A DNA stretch of 64,000 nucleotides from Halosolutus gelatinilyticus (GTDB lineage: Archaea; Halobacteriota; Halobacteria; Halobacteriales; Natrialbaceae). A program made the position numbers and the translations under genes. The stretch is taken from contig NZ_CP095492.1 in NCBI RefSeq assembly GCF_023028105.1, positions 1-64,000 of the forward strand, written 5' to 3'. The notes under the pieces are model-generated. The model ran no database searches and was not told the origin of the DNA. It worked only from the letters and a program-made list of their open reading frames with translations. Shown here piece by piece: positions 1 to 8,066 of the stretch. Numbering within the stretch: the stretch's first letter is position 1; every line of letters starts with the position of its first letter.

Positions 1-2
1 AG

Positions 3-1028
3 GAGAACCTAGAGGAGTTCGCGGCGCTGGCCGACGAGGTCGACTGCCGACTCCACCTCTCGATCGGCGGCTGGACGATGTCGGAGAACTTCCACGTCGT
101 CGCCGCCGATCCGGCGCTGCGCGAGACGTTCGCCCAGAACTGCGTCGAGTTGATGCGCGAGTACAACTTCGACGGCGTCGACATCGACTGGGAACACCCC
201 GGTCCCCAGCAGGGCGAGTGCCAGTGTGGCAACAGCGACGACTACGAGAACCACGTCCTGTTGCTCGAGGAGCTGCGCGCGGCCCTCGACGACGCGGCCG
301 CCGAGGACGGACAGCACTACTACCTGTCGGTCGCCAACGGCGGCTCCGACTGGAACGCCGGCGGCCTCCGCCACGATCGGATCGGGGAGCTCTGTGACTC
401 GGTGTACGTCATGGCCTACGACTTCACCGGCGAATGGATGAGCACGATCGGGCTGAACGCCCCGCTGTACGGGCCCGACGCGCACCCGACGAACGATCGC
501 GACGTCTACCCGGACGGCGAGCAGTACTGGGCCGAGTACGCCGTCGACGAGCTGTGGGCCGGCGATCACGGCGAGGAGGGCTACTGGCCCGGCCAGTGGG
601 AGTACCCGCCCGCCGACCCCGCCGAGTACGACGAACTCGTGCTCGGAATGCCCTTCTACGGCCGCGGGTTCGCCGTCAGCGAGTGGCAGAGCCCGCCCGA
701 ACTCGGCGGGAACTACAGCGGCCTGCCCGAGGGGACCTGGCACCACCTCCTCGAAGACGGCGAGGACCCGACCGGCGCCTTCGACTTCGGCGACATCGAG
801 GAGAACCTGCGCGACGACGATGCCTGGGCGGTCGATCGCCACGAGATGGGCGAGGTCCCCTACCTCGTCAACGAGGACGAGGGGATCTTCATCAGCTACG
901 ACGACGAGGCCGCCATCGAGGCGAAAGTCGCGTTCGCCAAGGAGCGCGGCATGCAGGGCGTGATGTTCTGGGAACTCTCCCAGGACTGGAACGAGTCGCT
1001 GCTGGATACGGTCCTCGGAACGATATGA
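3..1028 (+). CDS. GH18 chitinase, 5' end outside window
   Basis: This is the C-terminal part of a glycoside hydrolase family 18 chitinase, which cuts beta-1,4 bonds in chitin through a substrate-assisted retaining mechanism. The frame is open from base 3, so the start lies upstream of the window and the first ATG seen (position 78) is internal. The barrel strands SIGGW and FDGVDIDWEHP are present. The latter is the DxxDxDxE catalytic signature, with Glu as general acid. Later strands include YVMAYDFTGEW, LGMPFYGRGF and GVMFWELSQDW near the end, the Trp that floors the GH18 active site. An insertion holding CQCGNSDD precedes a canonical barrel. The adjacent gene downstream on the same strand is a second chitinase, so the pair forms a chitin-degradation locus. 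A signal peptide and carbohydrate-binding modules, if present, would lie in the missing N-terminal part. The family call is secure; endo versus exo action cannot be decided. Confidence 0.95.
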   Translation, partial: ENLEEFAALADEVDCRLHLSIGGWTMSENFHVVAADPALRETFAQNCVELMREYNFDGVDIDWEHPGPQQGECQCGNSDDYENHVLLLEELRAALDDAAAEDGQHYYLSVANGGSDWNAGGLRHDRIGELCDSVYVMAYDFTGEWMSTIGLNAPLYGPDAHPTNDRDVYPDGEQYWAEYAVDELWAGDHGEEGYWPGQWEYPPADPAEYDELVLGMPFYGRGFAVSEWQSPPELGGNYSGLPEGTWHHLLEDGEDPTGAFDFGDIEENLRDDDAWAVDRHEMGEVPYLVNEDEGIFISYDDEAAIEAKVAFAKERGMQGVMFWELSQDWNESLLDTVLGTI

Positions 1029-1116
1029 GACGCGATCGCCGAGACGAATCGACCCGATCGGAACCGGAGCGGACCGATCGAGAACCGCAGACGAAACGAG
1101 AAGTCACGACACACCG

Positions 1117-3465
1117 ATGAAACGAACACGACGTTCCGTACTTCGCACGACAGGTATCGCAACGGCCGCGGGACTGACCGGTCTCGCGTCCGCGACAGCG
1201 GCAGACGACTACGAACCGACCGCGACCGACGGCATCTACGCCCCCTACCATCTGCTGGGGATGAGCGATCCCATCGCGGAAGCCCAGAACGCCTCGCTCA
1301 GCCACCTCAAGCTCGCGTTCATCGAGGGCACCAACGACGGCTCCGCGCAGTGGACCGACGGCGGCGCGATCGGATCGAAAGCCGGTCTCGTCGACGACCT
1401 GCGCAGCATCGGGGTCACCCCGGTGCCGTCCGTCGGCGGCTGGGACACGCCGACGATGTCGGCCTACGCCGACAGCGCCGCGGCGCTCAAGGCGTCCTAC
1501 GAGGAGTTGCTCGACACATACGGCTTCGACTGGGTCGACATCGACGACGAGGCGAGCCAGAACGATCCGTTCATGCGAAACGAGGCGCTGGCGGCGCTCC
1601 AGAACGAGCGCCCCGACCTCAGGATCTCCTACACCGTGCCCGCGAATCCGAGCGGCGTCGCGAACACCTCGTACGTCCCGGCGGTCGACATGGTCGAGGA
1701 CGCCGTCCAGCGGGGGATCGACATCACCTACGTCAATCCGATGGTGATGGACTTCCAGCCGACCACGGCCGAGCGGATCATCGGCTCGATGGAGAGCACC
1801 CACGGCTGGCTCAGGGGCCTGTACCCCGGCGCGACCGACGCCGAAATCTGGGGGATGCTCTCGATCTGTCCGATGTTCGGCAAGCAAAACCGGAACGCCG
1901 GCGCCGACTTCTTCTACCCGGACGAGGCGCAGACCCTCGCCGAGTGGGCCGTCGATCGGAACCTCGCCGGACTGACGGGCTGGTCGATCAACCGCGACCA
2001 TCCGGGCCCCGACGGGGAAGTCTCGCCGGGCCACAGCGGCATCTCGGACATGGAATCCTACGAGTTCTCGGACGCCTTCGGACAGATCGCCGGCTCCGAT
2101 CCGGGCGATCCCGGTGACCCCGGAGATCCGGGCGACCCCGACTATCCCGAGTGGGACCCCGACGTCGCCTACACGGAGGGCGACCGGGTCGTCCACGACG
2201 GCGTCGTCTGGGAGGCCCAGTGGTGGACCAGAGGCAACGAACCCGGCACCGGCGGCGAGTGGGGCCCCTGGAAGGAAGTCGAGGACGGCGGCGACCCCGA
2301 TCCGGAGCCGCCCGAGGGACCGACCGCGTCCTTTTCCGTCGCGCCGCAATCACCAGAGCCCGGCGAGGAGGTCACCTTCGACGCCGCCGGGTCGGACGGC
2401 GAGATCGACGGCTACGCCTGGGACCTCGGCGACGGAACCGAGATCGCGGGGCGGGTCGTCACCCACGCGTACGCCGACGAAGGCGCGTATGAGATCGAAC
2501 TCACCGTCACCGACGTCGACGGCGAGACCGATACCGCCGCCAACACGATCGACGTCGCCGTGGACGACGCTCCGCCGGTCGATCCGGGGGCGCTTCCGGA
2601 GCGGGTGTTCGCCCCGTACCACCACCTGACGACGGATCCCGACACCTCGCTGGTCGAGTGGGCCGATTCCGCCGGGACGGACTATTTCCACCTGGCGTTC
2701 GTCCTCGGCACCGGCGACGGAACGCCGGCTTGGGACGGCGATCCAGCACACGTCGTCGGCGAGAGCCAGTTCGACGACGAGATCCGCGACCTGCAGGCCC
2801 AGGGTGGACAGGTCGTCCTCTCCTTCGGCGGTGCGACTGGCAACTACCTCGCATCGGATTACGACGATCCGCACGAACTCGCCGACACCTTCGAGTTCAT
2901 CGTCGACGAGTACGACTGTCCGTACCTCGACATCGACGACGAGGCTCCCCAGATGAGCGTCGTCGACCTGCGAAACGAGGCGCTGGCGATCCTGCAGGAT
3001 CGCCGGCCGGAGGTCCACGTCGGCTACACCGTCCGAACGAACGTCGACGGCATCGTGGATACGGAGATCGTCACGAACGCGATCGACAACGGCGTCGACG
3101 TCGGCTACGTCAACCTGATGACGATGAACTGGGGCTGGGTGCGAACCAGCGCCGAGAACTGCATCCAGTGCGCCGAGGGCGCACGCGACCAGCTCCAGGA
3201 GTGGTATCCCGACAGATCGGACGACGAACTGTACGACATGATCGGCATCACGCCGATGATCGGCGTCCAGAACTCCGGCGGTCCGTTCTATCCCGACGAC
3301 GCCGCCGAGGTCCGCTCCTACGCCGAGGAGCACGACATCGGACTCCTGTCGTTCTGGTCGATCGAACGCGACAACCCGGGCGATGGGCTGGATTCGGAAC
3401 ACAGCGGGATCGACCAGGAGCCGTTCGAGTTCTCCGAAAACTTCAGCCCCTTCACTTCCGGGTAG
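1117..3465 (+). CDS. Exported multidomain chitinase with two GH18-like modules
   Basis: The 782-residue protein starts with a Tat-type signal (RRSVLRTTG followed by a hydrophobic Ala/Gly/Leu stretch to about residue 30). Domains in order: GH18-like module about 35-330 with FDWVDIDDE near residue 137; a DPG-repeat linker about 328-345; a CBM5/12-type chitin-binding module about 345-390 (YPEWDPDVAYTEGDRV, EAQWWTRGNEPG); a PKD domain about 395-485 (DGYAWDLGDG, VTHAYADEGAYEIELTVTD); and a second GH18-like module about 495-782 with YLDIDDE near residue 604. The two modules resemble each other (MRNEALAALQNERP versus LRNEALAILQDRRP) and the archaeal dual-domain chitinase architecture. The second module has Pro where the first Asp of DxxDxDxE should be, so it may be weaker or binding-only. 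The gene lies 88 bases after the previous chitinase on the same strand, probably co-transcribed. It is exported and acts outside the cell on chitin. Confidence 0.93.
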   Translation: MKRTRRSVLRTTGIATAAGLTGLASATAADDYEPTATDGIYAPYHLLGMSDPIAEAQNASLSHLKLAFIEGTNDGSAQWTDGGAIGSKAGLVDDLRSIGVTPVPSVGGWDTPTMSAYADSAAALKASYEELLDTYGFDWVDIDDEASQNDPFMRNEALAALQNERPDLRISYTVPANPSGVANTSYVPAVDMVEDAVQRGIDITYVNPMVMDFQPTTAERIIGSMESTHGWLRGLYPGATDAEIWGMLSICPMFGKQNRNAGADFFYPDEAQTLAEWAVDRNLAGLTGWSINRDHPGPDGEVSPGHSGISDMESYEFSDAFGQIAGSDPGDPGDPGDPGDPDYPEWDPDVAYTEGDRVVHDGVVWEAQWWTRGNEPGTGGEWGPWKEVEDGGDPDPEPPEGPTASFSVAPQSPEPGEEVTFDAAGSDGEIDGYAWDLGDGTEIAGRVVTHAYADEGAYEIELTVTDVDGETDTAANTIDVAVDDAPPVDPGALPERVFAPYHHLTTDPDTSLVEWADSAGTDYFHLAFVLGTGDGTPAWDGDPAHVVGESQFDDEIRDLQAQGGQVVLSFGGATGNYLASDYDDPHELADTFEFIVDEYDCPYLDIDDEAPQMSVVDLRNEALAILQDRRPEVHVGYTVRTNVDGIVDTEIVTNAIDNGVDVGYVNLMTMNWGWVRTSAENCIQCAEGARDQLQEWYPDRSDDELYDMIGITPMIGVQNSGGPFYPDDAAEVRSYAEEHDIGLLSFWSIERDNPGDGLDSEHSGIDQEPFEFSENFSPFTSG

Positions 3466-3609
3466 CACCGCTCGAAATTCGACTCCTCGCCGATTCGGCC
3501 CTCTCGGCGATCCGACTCCGAGCCGACGAGATTCCGCCGTTCAACCGCACGTCCCCGACGAACCGACGGTTACGGATCGGCTCCGACGCGATCGTCGGCG
3601 GCGTCCACC

Positions 3610-4608
3610 CTACGACGGTAACTCGTCGAGATAGGCGTTCCAGACCGCGTCGGGATCGTCGCAGGCGATGTCGGAGATCGACCGGCAGGCGTCGTAGCCC
3701 CACATGAAGACGCTGTCGACGCCGCCGTCGATCGCTGCTCGCGTCGCCGCTCGGACATCGTCGATCGTGTCGGAGTCGTCGTCGAGTCGGAATCCCTGGA
3801 TCCAGATCTGGCTCTCGAGGTCGTACTCGTCGGCCAGCGAGACGACGGTGTCGGTGAAGTAGGAGACGAACTCCGGACTCTCCTCGTCGAAGACGTCCCA
3901 ATACGGGTCGGTCACGAGAACGTCGAGGTGATCCGACGCGGCGAGTCGCTCCCAATCGCTGAGGCCGTGATCGGCGTCCTCGCTCGGGAGGAGACAGACC
4001 GCGTTCTCGCACCCGTTCTCGGCGGCGAGTGCCATCATTTCGTCGAGAAACGACAGCAGCGACTCCTCGCGGAACTCGTCGATCCGATCCGTTTGCGTTG
4101 CCGGCATCCGCTCTCCGTACCGCTCTTCGTACAGCGACTGGCACGTCTCGCACCGACACGTCCAGGCACCCTCGGGGACCTCGTCGTCGAACCACTCCGG
4201 GATGTACCAGTGTGGCTCGTCCCAGAAGAGCACGTCGGCGCCGATGGCCGCGGCGTCCGCGGTCCAGCCGCGCACGTACTCCCTGAACGTCGGATCGTTG
4301 AAACACGCCGCGGCCACCCTGTCGCCGGTCGAGAGGACCTGACAGGAGTCGAGGTTGCGACCGATGAACTCGGAGAACGCTTCGCCGCCAAAGACGCGGC
4401 CGACCGCCCACGGGTTGACGTACACCGTAAAGTCCCGATCGTGACTCGCCGCGACGATTTTCTCCATCGTATCGGCGTAGTACTCCCGATCGCGCTCACT
4501 GAACGTGTGGAGGACGGCGTTCAGCCCGCTCTCGCGAAACCGATCGAGGTCCGACTCGGCGTGTTCGGGATCCCTGACGCTGAAGTAACTCGTTCCTTTT
4601 TCGAGCAT
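3610..4608 (-). CDS. Putative TIM-barrel glycoside hydrolase, cytoplasmic
   Basis: The 332-residue protein has no signal peptide and no membrane segment. Its beginning (KGTSYFSVRDPEH, DLDRFRESGLNAVLHTFSE), then YVNPWAVGRVFGG, ADVLFWDEPHWYIPEWF, LDVLVTDPYWD, IWIQGFRL and GVDSVFMWGYDACRS look like successive strand ends of a (beta/alpha)8 barrel. Glu in FWDEPHW is a natural candidate acid/base. A CRCETC motif near residues 150-155 may bind a metal. I do not recognise the exact family; glycosidase-like is inferred from the barrel pattern and from the neighbouring chitinases, which are convergent to it (stop at 3465 versus stop at 3610). A TATA-like AATAAAATAT (4631-4640 on the minus strand) sits about 25 bases before the ATG, which supports this start and a leaderless mRNA. 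Confidence 0.6.
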   Translation of the reverse strand: MLEKGTSYFSVRDPEHAESDLDRFRESGLNAVLHTFSERDREYYADTMEKIVAASHDRDFTVYVNPWAVGRVFGGEAFSEFIGRNLDSCQVLSTGDRVAAACFNDPTFREYVRGWTADAAAIGADVLFWDEPHWYIPEWFDDEVPEGAWTCRCETCQSLYEERYGERMPATQTDRIDEFREESLLSFLDEMMALAAENGCENAVCLLPSEDADHGLSDWERLAASDHLDVLVTDPYWDVFDEESPEFVSYFTDTVVSLADEYDLESQIWIQGFRLDDDSDTIDDVRAATRAAIDGGVDSVFMWGYDACRSISDIACDDPDAVWNAYLDELPS

Positions 4609-4630
4609 CGGGTGAGAGTTCCGATCGCGA

Positions 4631-4640
4631 ATATTTTATT
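4631..4640 (-). promoter_or_regulatory. TATA-like element for the TIM-barrel gene
   Basis: AATAAAATAT read on the minus strand lies 23-32 bases before the ATG at 4608, the usual spacing of an archaeal TATA box for a leaderless transcript. It is the only strongly AT-rich stretch in the local sequence. Confidence 0.5.
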
Positions 4641-4727
4641 CTTTGGGCCGCGGTCGCATCGCACGACGGTCCGTCGCGCTCTCGACGAAGCGCGGTCGGT
4701 TCGATCTCGCTCCGGCACTACCGTGCG

Positions 4728-5102
4728 TCACGCCGCCCGCTCCAGATGCGCCCGGAATCGATCGACGACGTGCTCGCGTTCGGCCTCCTCGAGACACATC
4801 GGATTGATCGTCACGACGTCCTCGTCCAGCCGGTCCGCGCCGACGAACACCCGCGGCGCCTCCGACCGAAGCGCCGCAGCCAGTTCCGCCGCCGAGAGCG
4901 CCGCCGCGTCGGGATCGATCCGGACGACGACCTCCGGGGCGACCAAGACGTCGCCGAGGCGATCCGTTCGCTCGCTTTCGCCGGAACTCGGACAGTTTAA
5001 CGAAGTCGGTCGCGGCGCGCTCCCGGACCGTGAGCGTGAAACCGCTCCCGCGACACTCGTCCGCGAACAGCCGCTCGCGGTGCGCGACATGTCCATTGCG
5101 TT
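4728..5102 (-). pseudogene. Degraded SelA-like PLP-enzyme gene, C-terminal fragment
   Basis: The last about 75 codons (LGDVLVAPEVVVRIDPDAAALSA... then VVTINPMCLEEAEREHVVDRF to a stop at 4728) resemble the C-terminal small domain of the SelA-like fold-type I PLP enzymes (selenocysteine synthase-like, including D-glucosaminate-6-phosphate ammonia-lyase relatives). The frame that continues 5' of about 4970 is not protein-like (MDMSRTASGCSRTS). A different frame there is: HVAHRERLFADECRGSGF and TLTVRERAATDFVKLSEF. This suggests a frameshift near 4960-4980 in a gene that has also lost its large PLP-binding domain. Nothing resembling the PLP lysine region remains upstream. Homology is by eye only. 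The function of the original gene (sugar-acid or amino-sugar metabolism) is inferred. The palindromic element at 5137-5156 lies just upstream. Confidence 0.45.
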
Positions 5103-5136
5103 TCGGTCTTCGAAACGACCCTCGGTTTACTACTCG

Positions 5137-5156
5137 TTACGATCATACGTGTGTAA
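5137..5156. promoter_or_regulatory. 20-bp palindrome, site 1 (TTACG ATC ATAC GTG TGTAA)
   Basis: Inverted repeat TTACR-N3-RTRC-N3-TGTAA, one of five copies found in this window (others at 25165, 38486, 43151, 58205). It lies 35 bases upstream of the degraded SelA-like fragment on the minus strand. The pattern is that of an operator for a dimeric or tetrameric HTH regulator. Four IclR-type regulators are encoded in the window and are candidate binders (inference). Confidence 0.6.
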
Positions 5157-5473
5157 ACCCGAGCAAACGGTGAACGATCGCCTCCGTGCGCGCGACCGCT
5201 CAGCACCCGTCAACGATCGGTTGCCCGTTTCGACGCGGAAAACGTACAGTATGGCCGCTTACGCCTCGATCGTCGACGATTCGGTTTCGGCTCGCGAACG
5301 CGATCGGGTTCTTGAGTCTCAGGCCTGGCGTCGATCCAGGATTCGTATATCGATTTGTGGTTTATGGCTGGTGAGACTGTTTCGACGTAAGGACTCACCG
5401 TCCGGCGAATCGCGCTCGAGTAGCGGCGAGTACGGACCGTGTTCGATCGGATTCGCGAGAATTAGCGCACGAA
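5157..5473. other. Intergenic, no gene seen
   Basis: No frame here looks like protein (Arg/Ser-rich low-complexity translations only). The stretch separates the degraded SelA-like gene from the HTH regulator gene and probably is leftover DNA from the same decay. Confidence 0.5.
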
Positions 5474-6043
5474 TCAGTCGGCAGTAAGTCGCACCAATTT
5501 CTCTGCCTGCCGGATCTTCTCGTCGATACGGTGGCAGTGGCTCTTGACGGTTCCCACCGACATCCGCAGTTCGTCACTTATCGTCTCGTGAGTAGATCCG
5601 TGGATCCGGAGCGCTTGGACCTCTGCTTGCCTTCGAGACAGGCCGGCGTCGACGAACTCCGTGACGACCGGGGACGGGAGCACGAGCGCCTCGTATCGTT
5701 TGAGATACTGTTCGTTCGCACCCATTCGCCGCGCGTATTCTTTGTGGGCTTGCATCGCCGCGTGTTTCACCGAATCGGCGAGATCGTGCCGGTCCTGGAT
5801 CGTATCCCACTGCTCCGGGAACACGTAGATCGCGGTGAAATGGCCGACAGCGGCGATAATCGGATCGATCTCGAGTTCGCTTTCGTAGTCACCATCGATG
5901 GCGTCGGCGTTCTCGACGAGATCGTCGTCGATCGTGATCAGCTCGGTAGCGAGCATGTACCCGTCGATGTCGTGATCATCCGCGGCCTGTTCGGTGAGGT
6001 CGTCCGGGATCGTCGAGCTCGCCGCCAGAGATCGTTCTTCCAT
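5474..6043 (-). CDS. LuxR-type HTH transcription regulator
   Basis: This 189-residue protein has a C-terminal helix-turn-helix of the LuxR/GerE kind: GLSRRQAEVQALRIHG followed by STHETISDELRMSVGTVKSH at about residues 132-170, where the SVGTVKSH stretch is the recognition helix. The N-terminal about 125 residues are acidic and unrecognised (LATELITIDDDLVENADAI, IIAAVGHFTAIYVFPEQW), perhaps a ligand or protein-interaction domain. No signal peptide or membrane span is present, so it acts in the cytoplasm on DNA. The neighbouring recombinase is encoded just upstream on the same strand (stop at 6126), so this may be part of an integrated element. The TTTAC-N7-GTAAA palindrome at 6079-6095 lies 36 bases before the start and could be an autoregulatory site. 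Confidence 0.75.
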   Translation of the reverse strand: MEERSLAASSTIPDDLTEQAADDHDIDGYMLATELITIDDDLVENADAIDGDYESELEIDPIIAAVGHFTAIYVFPEQWDTIQDRHDLADSVKHAAMQAHKEYARRMGANEQYLKRYEALVLPSPVVTEFVDAGLSRRQAEVQALRIHGSTHETISDELRMSVGTVKSHCHRIDEKIRQAEKLVRLTAD

Positions 6044-6078
6044 CGCGGTTTACGCTATACGTCCACTACAGCACATAG

Positions 6079-6095
6079 TTTACACTGTGGGTAAA
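6079..6095. promoter_or_regulatory. TTTAC-N7-GTAAA palindrome before the HTH gene
   Basis: TTTACACTGTGGGTAAA has perfect 5-base arms and sits 36 bases upstream of the HTH regulator ATG, between it and the recombinase stop. Position and symmetry suggest an operator, possibly autoregulatory (inference). Confidence 0.4.
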
Positions 6096-6125
6096 CCACT
6101 GCGGCGAATCCGGTTTCCGAATTGT

Positions 6126-7418
6126 TCACGCGCTCCGTCGAGAACGATCTTCGTCCCCGAACGCCTCCGCGAGCCGATCGCGCATGAGCTTCCGGCGGCG
6201 TCGGCGGGCTTCCTCCTCGCCGAGATAGTTCTCGACTACGACGCTCGGATCGGTACTCCCCTGTTCGTCGGCGATCGCCTCGATCTGCTCGGAGAGGCGT
6301 TCGACCGCGTCGGCGTAGGTCCGGTACCAGAATCGCCGGCCGTACTGGGGCGTCGGCGTCTCGCCGCGGACGACGACGCCGGCCCGATCGGCGAGTCGCT
6401 TGAACCGGGCGGTGATCGTATCCGGATCCACGTGGCCGCTCTCCGCGGCCGTCGACGGAAACAGGTGGCCATTCCACCCGTCCCGATCGGCGAGTTGCGC
6501 CCGCCGATCCGCCAGCGTCTCCAGGCCGTACTGGACCGACACGCGTCCGGGACCGTTCTTTCGCGCCTCGAAGACGATCATCGGATCCCCCGCATCGGGA
6601 TCAAACCGGTCGTCGTCGGTCTTCGGACGGAACTGATCGATCGAGAGCGCCGCGACCTCGCCGCGGCGCAACCCCCACGCGCACGTCGCGACGACGAGCA
6701 GGCGATCGGACAGCGACTCGCAGGCCCCGACGAGCGATCGGACGTGATCGGCCTCGAGCGCGGGCGGGTCGCGATCGGCGGCGGCGGGCGTGTCGTCGCT
6801 CCATTTCTGTTCCTGCGGGGCGCCGACCGCCGGATTGTACGCGGCGTCCCGATCGCGCTCGAGCCACTCGTAGAACAGCCGCACGTCGGTGAGGTGTTTG
6901 TACTTCGACTCCGCGCTCTCGAGGTCGTCGTCGAAGGTGTCGAACACCGCCCGGACGCGTTGCTTTTCGTCACGGCTCGGGACGTCGCCGACGCGGATGC
7001 GATCGACGATATCGGCGCTTCCGTACCTGTCGGCGTAGGTGCGGACGTACCGAGCGAGACGCGCGCGCTTCGAGGCGATCGTGCTGTCGGCGCGGCCCTG
7101 CCGACGGAGGTACGTCTCGAGGTACAGTTCGAGTTCGCGAACGGCGGTTTCGTCGTCGATCCCCCAAGGGTACTCCTCGTCATCCTCGGGATCGTCGTAG
7201 CCCACGGTGGCGAGGAATTGGGCGAGCGTCAGCCCGTGGTGTTCGCGCAGCGGATAGGCGATTCCGGAGTACCCCGCGTCCGCGACCTCCTGGTAGGTCG
7301 GCCGTCGATCGAGATCGAGCCCGTCGCGGGCGAGATCGGGTTCGACGCGGGCGTTCCAGAACGACCGGAGTTCGTCGAGCGTCATTCGCGACCAGTCGAT
7401 CCGTTCTTTCTGCGTCAT
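6126..7418 (-). CDS. Tyrosine recombinase / phage-type integrase
   Basis: The 430-residue protein has the layout of tyrosine recombinases. An N-terminal SAM-like core-binding region (about 130-220) includes ELYLETYLRRQGRADST and LTDVRLFYEWLERD. The C-terminal catalytic domain has Arg I in CAWGLRRGEVAALSID (about residue 275), Lys in ARKNGPGRVSV, the HxxR box replaced by YGRRFWYRTYAD, and a candidate nucleophile Tyr in VVENYLGEEEARRRR near residue 405. The N-terminal about 90 residues (RPTYQEVADAGYSGIAYPLREHHGL) resemble a domain common in haloarchaeal integrases. It would catalyse site-specific insertion or excision of a mobile element. Cargo is unclear: only a HTH gene, a truncated ORF and an AT-rich lipoprotein gene are nearby, and no flanking tRNA or att repeat was found. 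The element appears to be a remnant. Confidence 0.88.
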   Translation of the reverse strand: MTQKERIDWSRMTLDELRSFWNARVEPDLARDGLDLDRRPTYQEVADAGYSGIAYPLREHHGLTLAQFLATVGYDDPEDDEEYPWGIDDETAVRELELYLETYLRRQGRADSTIASKRARLARYVRTYADRYGSADIVDRIRVGDVPSRDEKQRVRAVFDTFDDDLESAESKYKHLTDVRLFYEWLERDRDAAYNPAVGAPQEQKWSDDTPAAADRDPPALEADHVRSLVGACESLSDRLLVVATCAWGLRRGEVAALSIDQFRPKTDDDRFDPDAGDPMIVFEARKNGPGRVSVQYGLETLADRRAQLADRDGWNGHLFPSTAAESGHVDPDTITARFKRLADRAGVVVRGETPTPQYGRRFWYRTYADAVERLSEQIEAIADEQGSTDPSVVVENYLGEEEARRRRRKLMRDRLAEAFGDEDRSRRSA

Positions 7419-7501
7419 CGTCCCACCCGGCCGAGAAGGCCGACCGCTCCGAACCGACTGCGTGCTACGATCGCCATATTCGTACGGTTCGCTATTCGTG
7501 A

Positions 7502-7547
7502 CAGTAGTATAAAACTACTGCTCATACAGTTGTCGCAGTGAGACAAC
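7502..7547. promoter_or_regulatory. Two inverted repeats upstream of the recombinase
   Basis: CAGTAGT-ATAAA-ACTACTG (7502-7520, perfect 7-base arms with a TATA-like core) is followed by GTTGTC-GCAGTGA-GACAAC (7529-7547, perfect 6-base arms). Both are in non-coding DNA 84-129 bases upstream of the recombinase ATG. They may be promoter/operator elements or recombinase binding (core-type) sites; the sequence alone cannot choose. Confidence 0.4.
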
Positions 7548-7785
7548 CGAGATAAGCGATGTTCGGCCAAATCGAGTGTAGAAATAGATAAAGCGTATAC
7601 GGCTATATGAAATCAGAATGGCTGAAAACCCCACAATCTCGGAGGATACATTTGATGCGTGCCTTATTTTCATATGTTAATACCTAGATTGAATATTTTA
7701 GAAATATCACTCTTGGCGTTTCACTCATCGGGGAGCATGGTTGGGCGTTGACTAGCCACGGCCGGGTTGCTGATACCAGTCAGTT
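7548..7785. other. AT-rich intergenic stretch, no gene seen
   Basis: No protein-like frame. The base composition is far more AT-rich than the rest of the window, which fits incoming mobile DNA between the recombinase and the truncated ORF. Confidence 0.5.
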
Positions 7786-8001
7786 CTATCGGTACAACTT
7801 ATATATTTCCAGATCCAGTATGTTCTGAAAGAACCACGACAACGCTACGTAGAAGTTGTCTAGTTCGTCCGCCCGATCACGGCCCTTTATTGAGAGAGTT
7901 ACTTCCTCGTATGCCACTAGTCCGCAGTCATCGAGTTGTTGTAATTGGTTGAAACAATCCCCACAGTGGAATGCTTGACCTGCTTTCGGTAGATGTCTAG
8001 T
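7786..8001 (-). pseudogene. 5'-truncated ORF of unknown family
   Basis: A 71-codon open frame on the minus strand ends with TAG at 7786-7788 and is closed upstream by TGA at 8002-8004. No ATG occurs in it. It reads like a genuine protein C-terminus: QAFHCGDCFNQLQQLDDC, GLVAYEEVTLSIKGRDRADE, then LDNFYVALSWFFQNILDLE. CGDC looks like half of a zinc-binding knuckle and the tail is an amphipathic helix. I do not recognise the family. Because it lacks a start it is probably the remnant of a gene cut by insertion or deletion, consistent with its place beside a recombinase. A start at an unusual codon cannot be excluded. Confidence 0.5.
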
Positions 8002-8066
8002 TCAGTCTTCTTTTCTTATTACCAGTAGATTTATTAGTATTAGATCCACAACATATTTTGTCGAAC

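Noticed and set aside
3928-5487. Long plus-strand ORF of 519 codons
   Set aside because: Antisense shadow of the TIM-barrel gene and the degraded SelA-like gene; Arg/Ser-rich in the non-overlapping part and without domain pattern.
5994-7541. Long plus-strand ORF of 515 codons
   Set aside because: Antisense to the tyrosine recombinase, which has clear motifs; high-GC codon bias creates such shadows.
7767-7952. Small plus-strand ORF of 61 codons
   Set aside because: The opposite strand holds a more protein-like frame (7786-8001); this one has no recognisable pattern.
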